This document shows, piece after piece, positions 10,899 to 21,541 of a DNA stretch of 64,000 nucleotides (positions are counted from its first letter, which is position 1; each line of letters opens with the position of its first letter). Under the pieces are notes generated by a model. The model made no database searches and was not told the DNA's origin. It worked only from the letters and a program-made list of their open reading frames with translations. Made by a program: the position numbers and the translations under genes. Source of the stretch: Actinomycetota bacterium (GTDB taxonomy: Bacteria > Actinomycetota > Thermoleophilia > Gaiellales > Gaiellaceae); the NCBI GenBank assembly GCA_005884575.1, contig VAWW01000013.1, positions 114,404-178,403 of the forward strand. Direction: 5' to 3'.

Positions 10899-11716
10899 GC
10901 GAAATCCTGATCCGCGCCGGCGAGCTCGCGGCGGCGGGAGAACCGTTCGTTCTCGCGACGGTCGTCGACGTCGAGCGTCCGGCCTCCGCACGCCGCGGCG
11001 ACCGCGCGGTCGTCCTGCCCGACGGCGCCGTCGTCGGTTGGGTCGGCGGCGCCTGCACCGAGCCGATCGTCGTCCGCGAGGCGCTCCGCGCGCTGGCGGA
11101 CGGCGAAACGCGCGTGGTGCGGATCGGACCGGCGGAGAGCTCCTGCGCCTCGGAAGGGACGGTCGAGATCCTCGTCGAGCCGCAGCTGCCGCAGCCGCTC
11201 CTTGCGGCGCTCGGCGACGGCCCGGCGGCAAAGACGCTCGCCGAGCTCGCGCGAGCCGTCGGCTGGCGGGTCGCGGCCGACCTCGAGGCCCGGCCCGACG
11301 CCGTCGTCGTGGCGACAATGGGCCACGGCGACGAGGACGCGCTCGAGGCCGCGCTCCGGCTCGGCGCCGGCTACGTCGGCCTCGTCGCGAGCGCAAAGCG
11401 CGCCGGGGTCGTGCTCGAGGCGCTCCGCGCGCGGGGCGTCGACGAGGAGGCGCTCGCCCGCGTCCGCAGCCCGGCCGGCCTCGACCTCGGGCCGGCAACG
11501 CAGCAGGAGATCGCGGTCGCCGTGCTCGCGGAGCTCGTGGCGTGGCGCCATTCGCGGGCGCGCTCGGTCTCCGAGCTCGTCGAGGCGGTCGACCCGGTCT
11601 GCGGGATGACGGTCGCGATCACCGGCCTCGAGGAGACCGCCGTCGTGGACGGCGTCCCGTACCACTTCTGCGGGCCCGCCTGCCGTCGCAGCTTCGAGCA
11701 TTTGCATATTACGTAG
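10895..11716 (+). CDS. XdhC/CoxI-like molybdenum-enzyme maturation protein fused to a YHS domain
   Basis: Protein of 273 residues. Residues 1 to about 70 match the XdhC/CoxI N-terminal domain (ARRGDRAVVLPDGAVVGWVGGACTE, with the conserved Cys). About 115-225 form the Rossmann-like XdhC C-terminal domain (VVATMGHGDEDALEAALRLGAGYVGLVAS). The last 40 residues are a YHS metal-binding domain (DPVCGM ... YHFCGPACRRSFE). XdhC proteins help insert or sulfurate the molybdenum cofactor; the YHS domain suggests a metal, possibly copper, role (inference). It is coupled to coxL by a GTGA overlap. Confidence 0.83.
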
Positions 11717-11737
11717 CCTGTATGCATAATAAGCGGC
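11699..11737 (+). promoter_or_regulatory. Arginine operon promoter with tandem ArgR-type boxes
   Basis: Two TGCATA cores (11703-11708 and 11723-11728) are spaced 20 bp apart, about two helical turns, in an AT-rich island inside very GC-rich DNA. They resemble actinobacterial ARG boxes with TGCAT half-sites. CATAAT (11725-11730) is a likely -10 box 7 nt before the argC GTG, so the second box would cover the promoter. The regulator ArgR is encoded in the same operon at 15572. Confidence 0.65.
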
Positions 11738-12718
11738 GTGGCGACTGCCGCGATCATCGGCTGCGCCGGGTACTCCGGCCAGGAGACGCTCGACCGCGTG
11801 CTCGCCCACCCCGAGCTCGAGGTTGTCGCGCTCGGCTCCGACTCGCTCGCCGGCGAGCCCGCCGCGGCGCTCGACCTGCGGCTGAACGGGCATCTGCCCG
11901 CCTTCGTGCCGAACGACGAGGCGCTCGCGGCCGGCGCCGACGTCGTCTTCCTCTGCCTCTCGCACGAGCGGGCCGCTGCAGTCGAGCCCCCGCCCGGCGC
12001 CGTCGTCGTCGATCTCTCCGGCGCGCACCGGCTCGCCGACGCGGAGCTCTATCCCGCCTGGTACGGCTTCGAGCATCCGCGGCCGGAGACGCTCGCCGCC
12101 TGGAGCTACGCGATCCCCGAGCTCTTCCCGGCGGAGGGCCCGCTCGTCGCCAACCCCGGCTGCTACGCGACGGCAGCGCTGCTCGCGCTCGCCCCGCTTG
12201 TCGACGTGATCGAGCCCGCGAGCGTCGTCGTCGACGCGAAGTCCGGCGTCTCCGGCGCCGGCCGCGAGCTCAAGCCGAGCTCGCACGCGAGCTTCGTCCT
12301 CGAGAACCTCGCGCCGTACAAGGTCGGCGCGCACCAGCACGCGCCAGAGATCGGCGCGGCACTCGGCTTCCCCATCTGTTTCGTCCCGCACCTCTTGCCC
12401 GTGCGCCGCGGGCTGCTCGCCACCTGCTACGCGCAGGCGACGACGGACGGCCTGCGCGCGCGGCTCGAGGACGCATACGCGTCGAGCCCGGTCGTGCGGG
12501 TGCTTCCCGAGGGCGTCGTCCCGGAGCTGGCGCGCGTGCAGCACACCGACGCGGCCGAGGTCGCGCTCTTCGAGGACCGCTCCACGGGCCGCGCGATCGT
12601 CGTCTGCGCGATCGACAACCTCGGGAAGGGCGCGGCGGGCCAGGCCGTCCAGAACGCGAACATGGCACTCGGCCTCGAACAGGCGCACGGCCTCCGCCTG
12701 AACGGGGTGCTCGTATGA
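11738..12718 (+). CDS. argC: N-acetyl-gamma-glutamyl-phosphate reductase
   Basis: Protein of 326 residues. The NADP-binding start GCAGYSGQETL, the active-site Cys in NPGCYATAALLAL and DAKSGVSGAG are all classic ArgC motifs. It reduces N-acetylglutamyl phosphate to the semialdehyde in the third step of arginine synthesis. The GTG lies directly behind the ArgR-type boxes and has no visible ribosome binding site, so the operon transcript may be leaderless. It overlaps argJ by 4 bp. Confidence 0.95.
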   Translation: MATAAIIGCAGYSGQETLDRVLAHPELEVVALGSDSLAGEPAAALDLRLNGHLPAFVPNDEALAAGADVVFLCLSHERAAAVEPPPGAVVVDLSGAHRLADAELYPAWYGFEHPRPETLAAWSYAIPELFPAEGPLVANPGCYATAALLALAPLVDVIEPASVVVDAKSGVSGAGRELKPSSHASFVLENLAPYKVGAHQHAPEIGAALGFPICFVPHLLPVRRGLLATCYAQATTDGLRARLEDAYASSPVVRVLPEGVVPELARVQHTDAAEVALFEDRSTGRAIVVCAIDNLGKGAAGQAVQNANMALGLEQAHGLRLNGVLV

Positions 12719-13878
12719 GTGTCACCGCTGCGAAGGGCTTCGTCGCGAGCGGCGTCCACTGTGGGATCCGGCGCGAGAAGCCGGACCTTGCGGTGATCCG
12801 CTCGCTGCCGCGCGCGACCGGCACCGCGATGTTCACGGTCAACCGGATGCAGGCCGCCCCCGTGAAGGTCTCGAAGGAGCACCTGGACGTCGCCGAGCCG
12901 CAGGCCGTCGTGGTCAACTCCGGCATCGCGAACGCGGCGACGGGCTCCCGCGGCGAGCGGGACGCGCGCACCACCGCGTGTGGAGCGGCCGGCCTGCTGA
13001 TGCTCCACCCGACCGAAGTGCTCGTCCTCTCCACGGGCGTGATCGGGCAGCCGCTGCCGCTCGACCGCGTGCTGACGGGTCTCGCGAGCGGCGTGCGGGC
13101 CCTGTCGGCCGAGGGCGGCGTCGACGCGGCCGAGGCGATCCTGACCACCGACACGTGCACGAAGCTCGCGGCGGCGAATGGGCCCGGGTTCGCCGTCGGC
13201 GGGATGGCCAAGGGGTCCGGGATGATTCATCCGAATCTCGCGACGATGCTCGCCGTCCTGACGACGGACTATCCGCTCGCGTCCGGTGAGGCGATCGAGT
13301 TCCTGCGGCCGGCGGTCGACGCGTCGTTCAACTCGATCTCGATCGACGGCGAGTGCTCGACGAACGACGCGGTCGTGCTGCTCGCCAACGGTGCGAGCAA
13401 CGTCGAGCGAACACCTGCGTCGGACGAGGCGTTCGCGCTGGCGCTACGGCGCGTGTGCGCCGATCTCTCGGAGCAGATCGTCGCCGACGGCGAAGGCGCG
13501 ACCGTGATGGCGGAGATCGTCGTCCAGGGCGCGGCGACCGAGCCCGAGGCGAAGGCGATCGCGCGGCGGATCGCGACATCGTCCCTCGTCAAGACCGCGC
13601 TCTTCGGCCACGACGCGAACTGGGGCCGCGTGCTCGCCGCCGCCGGCTCGGCTCCGTTCAACGGCGGCTACGCGCAACTCGATCCGGCGCGCCTGACGCT
13701 CCGCTACGGCGGCATCACCGTTCTCTCCGGCGGCGAGGTGATCGCCGTCGAGCCGGAGGTCTCCGGGCCGAGCTGCACGATCGAGCTCGACCTCGGTCTC
13801 GGCGACGGGCGCGCGAGCTACCTCACGAGCGACCTGTCCTACGACTATGTCCGCATCAACGCGGACTACCGCACATGA
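12715..13878 (+). CDS. argJ: Glutamate N-acetyltransferase/N-acetylglutamate synthase
   Basis: Protein of 387 residues. The self-cleavage site KGSGMIHPNLATMLA is intact; the Thr becomes the N-terminal nucleophile of the beta chain after cleavage between Ala and Thr. ArgJ recycles the acetyl group from N-acetylornithine to glutamate, and bifunctional forms also use acetyl-CoA. Which form this is cannot be decided, since no separate argA is seen. The ATG overlaps the argC stop (ATGA), and the 3' end overlaps argB by 4 bp. Confidence 0.95.
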   Translation: MSVTAAKGFVASGVHCGIRREKPDLAVIRSLPRATGTAMFTVNRMQAAPVKVSKEHLDVAEPQAVVVNSGIANAATGSRGERDARTTACGAAGLLMLHPTEVLVLSTGVIGQPLPLDRVLTGLASGVRALSAEGGVDAAEAILTTDTCTKLAAANGPGFAVGGMAKGSGMIHPNLATMLAVLTTDYPLASGEAIEFLRPAVDASFNSISIDGECSTNDAVVLLANGASNVERTPASDEAFALALRRVCADLSEQIVADGEGATVMAEIVVQGAATEPEAKAIARRIATSSLVKTALFGHDANWGRVLAAAGSAPFNGGYAQLDPARLTLRYGGITVLSGGEVIAVEPEVSGPSCTIELDLGLGDGRASYLTSDLSYDYVRINADYRT

Positions 13879-14462
13879 AGCTTGCGGTGCTCAAGGTCGG
13901 CGGCGCCTCGGCGGCCGGTGCGGCGGACGCGGTGCGCGGGTTGCAGCACGTCTGCGTCGTGCACGGTGCGGGTCCGCAGATCTCGGCGGAGATGCAGCGG
14001 CGCGGGCTGCCGGTGGAGTTCGTCGGCGGCCGCCGCGTCACGACGGCCACAGGCCTCGAGGTCGTCCGCGAGTCGTTCGCAGCCGTGAACGCCGAGCTCT
14101 GCGCCGCGATCCCGGGCGCCGTGGGCCTGATGGGCGATGAGATCGGCCTCCCGGCCACGCAGGTGCCGGAGCTCGGGCTGGTCGGCGACCCGCTGCCGAG
14201 CGCGCCGCAGGCGGTGCTCGACGTGCTCGCGGTCGGTTGCGTCCCCGTGGTCGCGCCGCTCGCGGCGGGGCCGTTGAACGTGAACGCCGACGAGATGGCC
14301 GCCGCGCTCGCGGTCGGACTCGGCGCCGACCGCATCTCGTTCCTCACCGACGTCCCGGGCCTGCTGTACGGCCGAGGGCGGGATCCTGCCGAAGCTGCGC
14401 GCGGCCGTGATCGCCGCGCGGCTCGGAGTCCACACGGAGATCGGCGCGACGGCGGTGACCGC

Positions 14463-14466
<4 letters not shown>
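13875..14466 (+). pseudogene. argB: Acetylglutamate kinase, with an internal out-of-frame deletion
   Basis: From the ATG at 13875 the frame encodes a normal ArgB start (KLAVLKVGGASAAGA, VHGAGPQIS, LNVNADEMAAALA, FLTDVPGLLYG). At about 14371-14376 the homology jumps to the +1 frame, which gives EGGILPKLRAAVIAA and GVHTEIGATAVTA before a TGA at 14464. The usual 15-25 residues between the DVPG loop and the GG(M/I)xPK motif are missing, and the lost length must be 3n+2. The restored end overlaps argD by the expected GTGA. ArgB phosphorylates N-acetylglutamate. An assembly error is as likely as a true mutation. Confidence 0.8.
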
Positions 14467-15571
<1,105 letters not shown>

Positions 15572-15575
<4 letters not shown>

Positions 15576-16033
15576 CGACGAAATTCGAGCGCCAGGGAAC
15601 GATCCTCCAGCTCGTCCAGGAGCGCGAGCTAGCAACGCAGCAGGAGGTCGCGCAGGCGCTGCGCGACGCCGGCTATCCCGCTGTGCAGACGACGGTCTCG
15701 CGCGACATCGCGCAGCTCGGACTCGTCAAGGTGCGCAATGCGGAAGGGAAGCTCGTCTACGCGCTGCCCGGAGCCGACGACATTGACCGACTGAACGAGC
15801 TCATCACCGCGCTCCGGCGCTGGGCCGTCTCGCTCGAGCCGGCCGGGGCGCTCGTCGTGATCAAGACCGTCAACGGCTACGCAACGCCGCTCGCCGATGC
15901 GATCGACGCCGCGACGACCGACGTCGCGGGAACGATCGCCGGCGAGAACACGATCTTCGTCGCGCCGCGCGACGGCCTCGCCGCCGCCGAGCTCGCCGAG
16001 CAGTTCCGACACCACCTCGAAGGAGACAACTAG
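15572..16033 (+). CDS. argR: Arginine repressor
   Basis: Protein of 153 residues. The N-terminal winged helix (ATQQEVAQALRDAGYPAVQTTVSRDIAQLGLVKV) contains the SRD recognition motif of ArgR. The C-terminal hexamerisation and arginine-binding domain reads NGYATPLADAIDAA ... VAGTIAGENTIFV. It is the likely ligand of the boxes at 11699-11737, giving autoregulation of the operon that contains it. GTG start overlapping the argD stop by 4 bp; the stop is immediately followed by the argG ATG. Confidence 0.95.
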
Positions 16034-17232
<1,199 letters not shown>

Positions 17233-17236
<4 letters not shown>

Positions 17237-18441
17237 CGCTCTGGTCCGGGCGCGTCGGGAAGGAGCTCGCGCCCGAGGTCTGGGAGTTCCTGAAGGCGCA
17301 GGACGCGGAGCTCCTCCCGTACGACTGCAAAGCGACCGCGCGGCACGCGCGGCGCCTTGCCGCGGCCGGGATCCTCACGGACGACGAGCTCGCCGAGGTC
17401 GTCGCGGCGCTCGACGCGATCGAGTCCGTCGATCCCGCCGACGAGGACGTCCACTCGTCGATCGAGCGGCAGCTCGGTCCGCTCGGCCGGAAGATCCACG
17501 CCGGCCGCTCGCGCAACGACCAGGTCGCGGCCGCGATGCGGCTCTATGTCGAGGACGCATGCGCCGAGGCCGTCGACGCGATCCGTGCGTTCGCGCGCGT
17601 CGTCCTGGACCGCGCCGAGGCCGAGGCAGAGACGCCGATGCCCGGCTATACGCACCTGCAGCGGGCGCAGCCGGTGACGGTCGGACATCACCTGCTCGCG
17701 TGGGTCGAGATGCTCGAGCGAGATCTCGCGCGGTTCGGGTTCGCAGCGAAGCAGGCGCGGCCGTCGCCGCTCGGCGCGGGCGCCCTTGCGGGTTCGACGC
17801 TCGATCTCGCGGCGCCGCCGGACCAGGTGCGCAACTCCCTCGACGCCGTCGCCGACCGGGACTTCGCACTCGACTACCTCTACGGATGCGCGATGCTCCA
17901 TTCGCACCTGTCGCGGGTCGGCGAGGAGCTGATCCTGTGGACGACGAGCGAGTTCGGCTTCGCGCGCCTCCCGGAGGAGGCGGCGACGGGCTCGTCGATG
18001 ATGCCGCAGAAGCTGAACCCGGACGTCGCCGAGCTCGCGCGCGGGAAGGCGGGCACGGCGCTCGGCCGGCTGACCGGGTTGCTTGCAGTCCTGAAGGGAT
18101 TGCCGCTGGCGTACGACCGCGACCTGCAGGAGGACAAGGAGCCGGTCTTCGCCGCGCGGCGCGACGTGCGCAGCGCGCTCGGCGCGCTGGGCGTACTCGT
18201 AGCCGGTCTCGAGTTCGACCGGGACAGGCTCGCAGCGGCTTGCTCCGATCCGCTGCTGCTCGCGACCGACGCGGCTGAGGCACTCGTCCGGGAGGGCGTC
18301 GCGTTCCGTGACGCCCACGAACAGGTCGCGGGCTCCGTGCGAGCCGGAACGTTCGAGCCGCCGCCGGCCGCGCCCCGTACGGCACCGGGGCCCGGCGATG
18401 TGCGATCTGCCGTCGTCGCTGCGCGAGACCGCCTCGGCTAG
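17233..18441 (+). CDS. argH: Argininosuccinate lyase
   Basis: Protein of 402 residues starting at a TTG that overlaps the argG stop; the conserved N-terminus LWSGRVGKE begins right there. HSRNDQ-type motif (GRSRNDQVAAAMRLY), TPMPGYTHLQRAQPVT and the fumarase/aspartase signature GSSMMPQKLNPD are present. At about 400 residues it is shorter than the usual 460 because the C-terminal helical tail is trimmed. It releases arginine and fumarate. It is the last gene of the arginine operon. Confidence 0.94.
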
Positions 18442-18442
18442 G

Positions 18443-18736
18443 TCACATCGCCTCGTAGTGGTCGACGGACGACTCCTCGATGCAGTCGGCCAGACGGCCG
18501 TCCGGGAGGACCTCGCTCTCCCAGTCCTCGCCGGTCATGTTCTTAAGAGCGTCGACGCTCTCCCAAACGGAGATCATCACGAACTCGTCGCCCGTCGCGG
18601 CGAAGCCTCTGCCCGTGTGGCGCGCGAGCAGCCCGGGCTGGCCGTCGACGAACGGAATCGAGACCTCCTCGGCCAGCTGTGCGAGCTCGTCGGCCCGACC
18701 GGGCTTCGCCCGTGCTCGAAAGACGCGGATGATCAC
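18443..18736 (-). CDS. Antibiotic-biosynthesis-monooxygenase (ABM) domain protein
   Basis: Protein of 97 residues with the dimeric alpha-beta barrel pattern of ABM/YgiN proteins: a first strand IIRVFRARAKPGR, a middle GQPGLLARHTGRG and FVMISVWESVDALKNM. Such small proteins may be heme-degrading or quinone-type monooxygenases, or merely folds of this type. It overlaps the upstream VOC-domain gene by 4 bp (GTGA), which fixes the start. It converges on argH with one base between the stop codons. Confidence 0.75.
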   Translation of the reverse strand: MIIRVFRARAKPGRADELAQLAEEVSIPFVDGQPGLLARHTGRGFAATGDEFVMISVWESVDALKNMTGEDWESEVLPDGRLADCIEESSVDHYEAM

Positions 18737-19119
18737 GCTCGCGCCGCCGGCTGGAACAACTCGATCGGATTTCCGGACGGATCGTCGAGCAGGATCTGCG
18801 AGCCGCCCGGCCCCTCCACGATCTCGTTGCGGAATGTGAGTCCCGCCGAGCGAAGCCTGTCGACCTCCGCGGCGACGTCGGAGACGATCAGATGGATTCG
18901 GTTCCAGCCGCCGGGCGCGGGCTGCCGGCCGTCCGGCATCGGCCGGCCGGCGGAGCTTGCCGGACCGCTCAGGAGCAGCCGCAGGTTGCCGCGCTTCACG
19001 TCGGCGAACGCAGGCGCCGCGCTCGAGAGCAGCGTGAAGCCGAAGTGCTCCGTATAGAACGCGACGGCCGCCTCGACGTCGTCGACCATGTAGCGCACGC
19101 TGACGATCCCGTCGTCCAT
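18733..19119 (-). CDS. VOC (glyoxalase/bleomycin-resistance fold) protein
   Basis: Protein of 128 residues containing two beta-alpha-beta-beta-beta modules: VRYMVDDVEAAVAFYTEHFGF at the start and RIHLIVSDVAAEVDRLRSAG ... ILLDDPSGNPIELFQ at the end. The His and Glu positions that can bind a metal in VOC enzymes are present in the second module. The reaction is unknown. It is divergent from a cupin gene with 23 bp between starts, and forms an operon with the ABM gene. Confidence 0.8.
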   Translation of the reverse strand: MDDGIVSVRYMVDDVEAAVAFYTEHFGFTLLSSAAPAFADVKRGNLRLLLSGPASSAGRPMPDGRQPAPGGWNRIHLIVSDVAAEVDRLRSAGLTFRNEIVEGPGGSQILLDDPSGNPIELFQPAARA

Positions 19120-19127
19120 TCCTGAGC

Positions 19128-19134
19128 CAGAATA
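19128..19134. promoter_or_regulatory. Shared bidirectional -10 element
   Basis: Read on the plus strand, CAGAAT stands 9 nt before the cupin ATG at 19143. Read on the minus strand, TATTCT from the same bases stands exactly 9 nt before the ATG at 19119. One AT-rich core may therefore serve two divergent leaderless promoters, which could not fire at once. Confidence 0.45.
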
Positions 19135-19142
19135 GAGCCCGC

Positions 19143-19631
19143 ATGGGTGGCCAGGGCTGGTTCGTGCGCAACGTCCGCGACGCGCCGTGGGTCACCAACG
19201 ACGTGTTCGGTGACGGCTGCATCTTCGAGCGGGACGACGAGCACTTCGAGCAGCTCGGGTACACGCTGGCGGTGCTCGAGCCCGGCAGACCGAGCGGGCT
19301 GTACCACGCCGAGTCGAACCAGGAGGACTTTCTCGTCTTCGCGGGCGAGTGCATCCTGCTGATCGAGGGCGAGGAGCGACCGCTGAAGCCGTGGGACTTC
19401 GTCCACTGCCCGCCTGACACCGAGCACATCTTCGTCGGCGCCGGCCACAGCCCGTGCGTGATCTTCATGGCCGGCGCGCGGACGAACGAGCGCTCGATCG
19501 TGTATCCGCGCTCCGAGCTCGCGCTCCGCCACGGTGCCGGGGCCGAGACGGAGACGACGAAGCCCGCGGAGGCCTACGCGCCGTTTCCGAAGTGGCAAGC
19601 GGGGCCGCCGCGCGACCTGACGCTGGGCTAG
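19143..19631 (+). CDS. Cupin-domain protein
   Basis: Protein of 162 residues. The cupin core runs from about residue 40 to 115: LAVLEPGRPSGLYHAESNQEDFLVFAGECILLIEG gives motif 1 (His and Glu replaced in part: YHAESNQEDF), and PWDFVHCPPDTEHIFVGAG gives motif 2 with the conserved His. These are the usual metal-ligand positions. Function unknown; related proteins are small metal-dependent dioxygenases or sugar-binding proteins. The 3' end overlaps the receiver gene by 4 bp on the opposite strand. Confidence 0.78.
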   Translation: MGGQGWFVRNVRDAPWVTNDVFGDGCIFERDDEHFEQLGYTLAVLEPGRPSGLYHAESNQEDFLVFAGECILLIEGEERPLKPWDFVHCPPDTEHIFVGAGHSPCVIFMAGARTNERSIVYPRSELALRHGAGAETETTKPAEAYAPFPKWQAGPPRDLTLG

Positions 19632-20059
19632 CGGTCCGGTGGCAGCTGCACGTCGATCCGAGTCCGCGGGCGCGACGCGGCGTGCTCTGCGTGGCGCGCG
19701 AGTGCCGTGCGGATCGCCGGCATCACGTCCTGTTCGCGGAACGGCTTCGTCAGATACGCGTAGACGCCCGCGTCGACGGCGCGCGACACGGTCGCCTCGT
19801 CGGTGAACGCGGTCAACATCACGATCGGGATCGGCCTGTCGTCGATGATCCGGCGCGCCGCCTCGAGACCGTCGAGCTTCGGCATGCGGATGTCGAGGAT
19901 CGCGACGTCCGGCCGAGCCGTCCTGGCCAGCATGACGGCCTCCTCACCGTCGCGCGCCTCGGCGCACACCTCCACCCCGTTCGCGGCGAGCAGCGCGCAG
20001 AGGTCGAGCCGGATGATCGTCTCGTCCTCCGCGACAAGCACGCGCAGGCGGGGCCTCAT
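19628..20059 (-). CDS. Stand-alone response-regulator receiver (PdtaR-like, no output domain)
   Basis: Protein of 143 residues. The receiver domain has the acidic pair EDE at 11-13, the phosphoacceptor Asp56 in ILDIRMP, Thr83 and Lys105 in LTKPF. The sequence resembles the receiver half of AmiR/PdtaR-type regulators, but the ANTAR RNA-binding domain that normally follows is absent; only about 20 residues remain after helix 5. It may act as a single-domain receiver through protein contacts. It directly follows the IclR gene with no gap and shares its operon. Confidence 0.82.
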   Translation of the reverse strand: MRPRLRVLVAEDETIIRLDLCALLAANGVEVCAEARDGEEAVMLARTARPDVAILDIRMPKLDGLEAARRIIDDRPIPIVMLTAFTDEATVSRAVDAGVYAYLTKPFREQDVMPAIRTALARHAEHAASRPRTRIDVQLPPDR

Positions 20060-20824
20060 CTAGCCACCGGGCCAGCGCGGCGCGCCGAGGTCGCGCGAGA
20101 TTCCCCGGGCAGCCTCGAGCACGGCCGCGGCCACCGTCGCCTCGCGCGCTTTCCGGAGGACGCGCTCTCGCGGACCGGCGACGCCGATCGCGCCGACGGG
20201 CGCCGAGGTGCGGTCGAAGATCGGAGCAGCGAGTCCACCCTCCCCGAGCACGGCCTCCTCCCGCTCGACCGCGTAGCCGCGGTCACGCACGGCCGCCAAC
20301 TCGCGACGCAGCGCCGCCGACGTCACGTGCGTCCGGCCTGTCAGCTTCGGCAGGCCGTCCGCGACGAGCTCGTCGACGTCCGCGGGCTCGAGGTACGCGA
20401 GCACGGCCTTGCCGAGCGCCGTCGCGTGCAGCGGCAGCAGCGCGCCGACCTCGAGGATCTGCAGGCTCGAGTCGGGACGGAAGACGTGGTGGATCACGAG
20501 CATCGCGTCTCCGTGCGGAACGCCGACGCGGACGGCTTCGCCGACACGAGTCGCGAGCAGCTCCGACCACGCGAGGCCGCGCGAGCGGAGCTCGTTCAGG
20601 TCGAGGTAGCTGTTGCCGATCTGCAGGAGCTCCGGGCCGAGCTGGTACTTGTCGCTGTCCGCGTGCTGCTCGACGAGCCCGTGGTCCTGGAGCGTCCGGA
20701 GCAGCCCGTGCACGGTGCCCTTGGCGAGGCCGAGCCGCTTCGAGAGGTCGCTCACGCCGAGACGACCCGGGCGCTCCCCGAGCGCCTTCAGGATCCGGAT
20801 TGCGCGATCGACCGATTGGATCAT
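20060..20824 (-). CDS. IclR-family transcriptional regulator
   Basis: Protein of 254 residues. The N-terminal winged helix (AIRILKALGERPGRLGVSDLSKRLGLAKGTVHGLLRTL) is followed by the IclR effector domain (RVGEAVRVGVPHGDAMLVIHHV, LHATALGKAVLAYL, YAVEREEAVLGEGGLAAPIFD). I start at the ATG giving MIQSVDRAIRIL. It is divergent from dhaM with an inverted repeat in the 44-bp spacer, so it probably represses itself and the dihydroxyacetone genes. The effector is unknown; glycerol metabolites are plausible. Confidence 0.88.
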   Translation of the reverse strand: MIQSVDRAIRILKALGERPGRLGVSDLSKRLGLAKGTVHGLLRTLQDHGLVEQHADSDKYQLGPELLQIGNSYLDLNELRSRGLAWSELLATRVGEAVRVGVPHGDAMLVIHHVFRPDSSLQILEVGALLPLHATALGKAVLAYLEPADVDELVADGLPKLTGRTHVTSAALRRELAAVRDRGYAVEREEAVLGEGGLAAPIFDRTSAPVGAIGVAGPRERVLRKAREATVAAAVLEAARGISRDLGAPRWPGG

Positions 20825-20831
20825 CTGCGGT

Positions 20832-20864
20832 ATTGTCGAATGGCGTTCGACATTGTAGAATGGC
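20832..20864. promoter_or_regulatory. IclR operator and dhaM promoter
   Basis: Perfect inverted repeat TGTCGAA-N5-TTCGACA at 20834-20852, plus a direct repeat of ATTGT(C/A)GAATGGC at 20832-20844 and 20852-20864. TTGTCG (20833-20838), 17 bp and TAGAAT (20856-20861) form a promoter 7 nt before the dhaM ATG. On the other strand GACAAT lies 7 nt before the iclR ATG. The inverted repeat covers the -35 box, so binding would block dhaM transcription. Confidence 0.6.
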
Positions 20865-20868
20865 AGGC

Positions 20869-21279
20869 ATGAACGAGCGAAACGGCTACGTGGCCCTCGT
20901 CCTCGTCTCGCACAGCGCTGCGATCGCGGAGGGTGTCGCGGAGCTCGTCTCGCAGGTGGCCGGTCCAGACGTATCCATCCTGACGGCTGGCGGCGGCCCG
21001 GACGGAACGCTCGGCACCGACGGCGGCCGCGTGCTCGAAGCGCTCCGCACGGCGAGCGAAGGTGCGGGGGGCGTCGTGCTGATGGATCTCGGCAGCTCGA
21101 TTCTCTCCGTCCGCGCCGCACTCGGCGAGCTCTCGTCCGAGCAGCGCGAGCGGCTTGCCGTGGTCGACGCTCCGCTCGTCGAGGGCGCAGTCGCGGCGGG
21201 CGTCACCGCCTCCACCGGAGCAACCCGCGACGAGACCGCCCTCGCGGCGACGCAGGCCCGTGCAGCAGCCAAGTTCTGA
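20869..21279 (+). CDS. dhaM: Dihydroxyacetone kinase phosphoryl-donor subunit DhaM (EIIA-Man domain only)
   Basis: Protein of 136 residues. The mannose-type EIIA fold starts VALVLVSHSAAIAEGVAEL, the His of LVSHS being the phosphoryl acceptor, and continues with GTDGGRVLEAL and VVLMDLGSSILSVRAAL. DhaM relays phosphate from HPr to the ADP held by DhaL. In E. coli DhaM carries EIIA, HPr and EI domains in one chain; here HPr and EI are separate genes next door. An in-frame ATG three codons upstream is an alternative start. Confidence 0.88.
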   Translation: MNERNGYVALVLVSHSAAIAEGVAELVSQVAGPDVSILTAGGGPDGTLGTDGGRVLEALRTASEGAGGVVLMDLGSSILSVRAALGELSSEQRERLAVVDAPLVEGAVAAGVTASTGATRDETALAATQARAAAKF

Positions 21280-21541
21280 CATCGGCGCCGAGCGGCTGAT
21301 CTGCCTGCCGGGCGACGTCGCGCTGCACGCGCGGCCGGCGGGCCTCTTCGTGCGCGCCGCCGCCGGCTTTGCGGCCGACGTCATCGTGAGCGCGAACGGG
21401 CGCGATGCAAACGCGAAGAGCATCCTCGAGATTCTGGCGCTCGGCGCGGAAGGCGGAGCGGAGCTCCGCATCACCGCGTCAGGCGACGACGCCGCCGCGG
21501 CGGCCGACCGCCTCGCGGATCTCGTCGCCGAGCTCCGATAG
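21260..21541 (+). CDS. HPr-type phosphocarrier protein
   Basis: Protein of 93 residues. The HPr active site HARPAGLFVRAAAGF contains the phosphorylated His, and KSILEILALGAEGG is the regulatory-helix equivalent (Ser present). The GTG start lies 20 bp inside the end of dhaM, implying coupling. The last 63 bp overlap the convergent EI gene on the opposite strand, where both frames encode plausible family sequence. With DhaM and EI it forms a phosphorelay that appears dedicated to dihydroxyacetone kinase. Confidence 0.88.
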   Translation: MQQPSSDIGAERLICLPGDVALHARPAGLFVRAAAGFAADVIVSANGRDANAKSILEILALGAEGGAELRITASGDDAAAAADRLADLVAELR

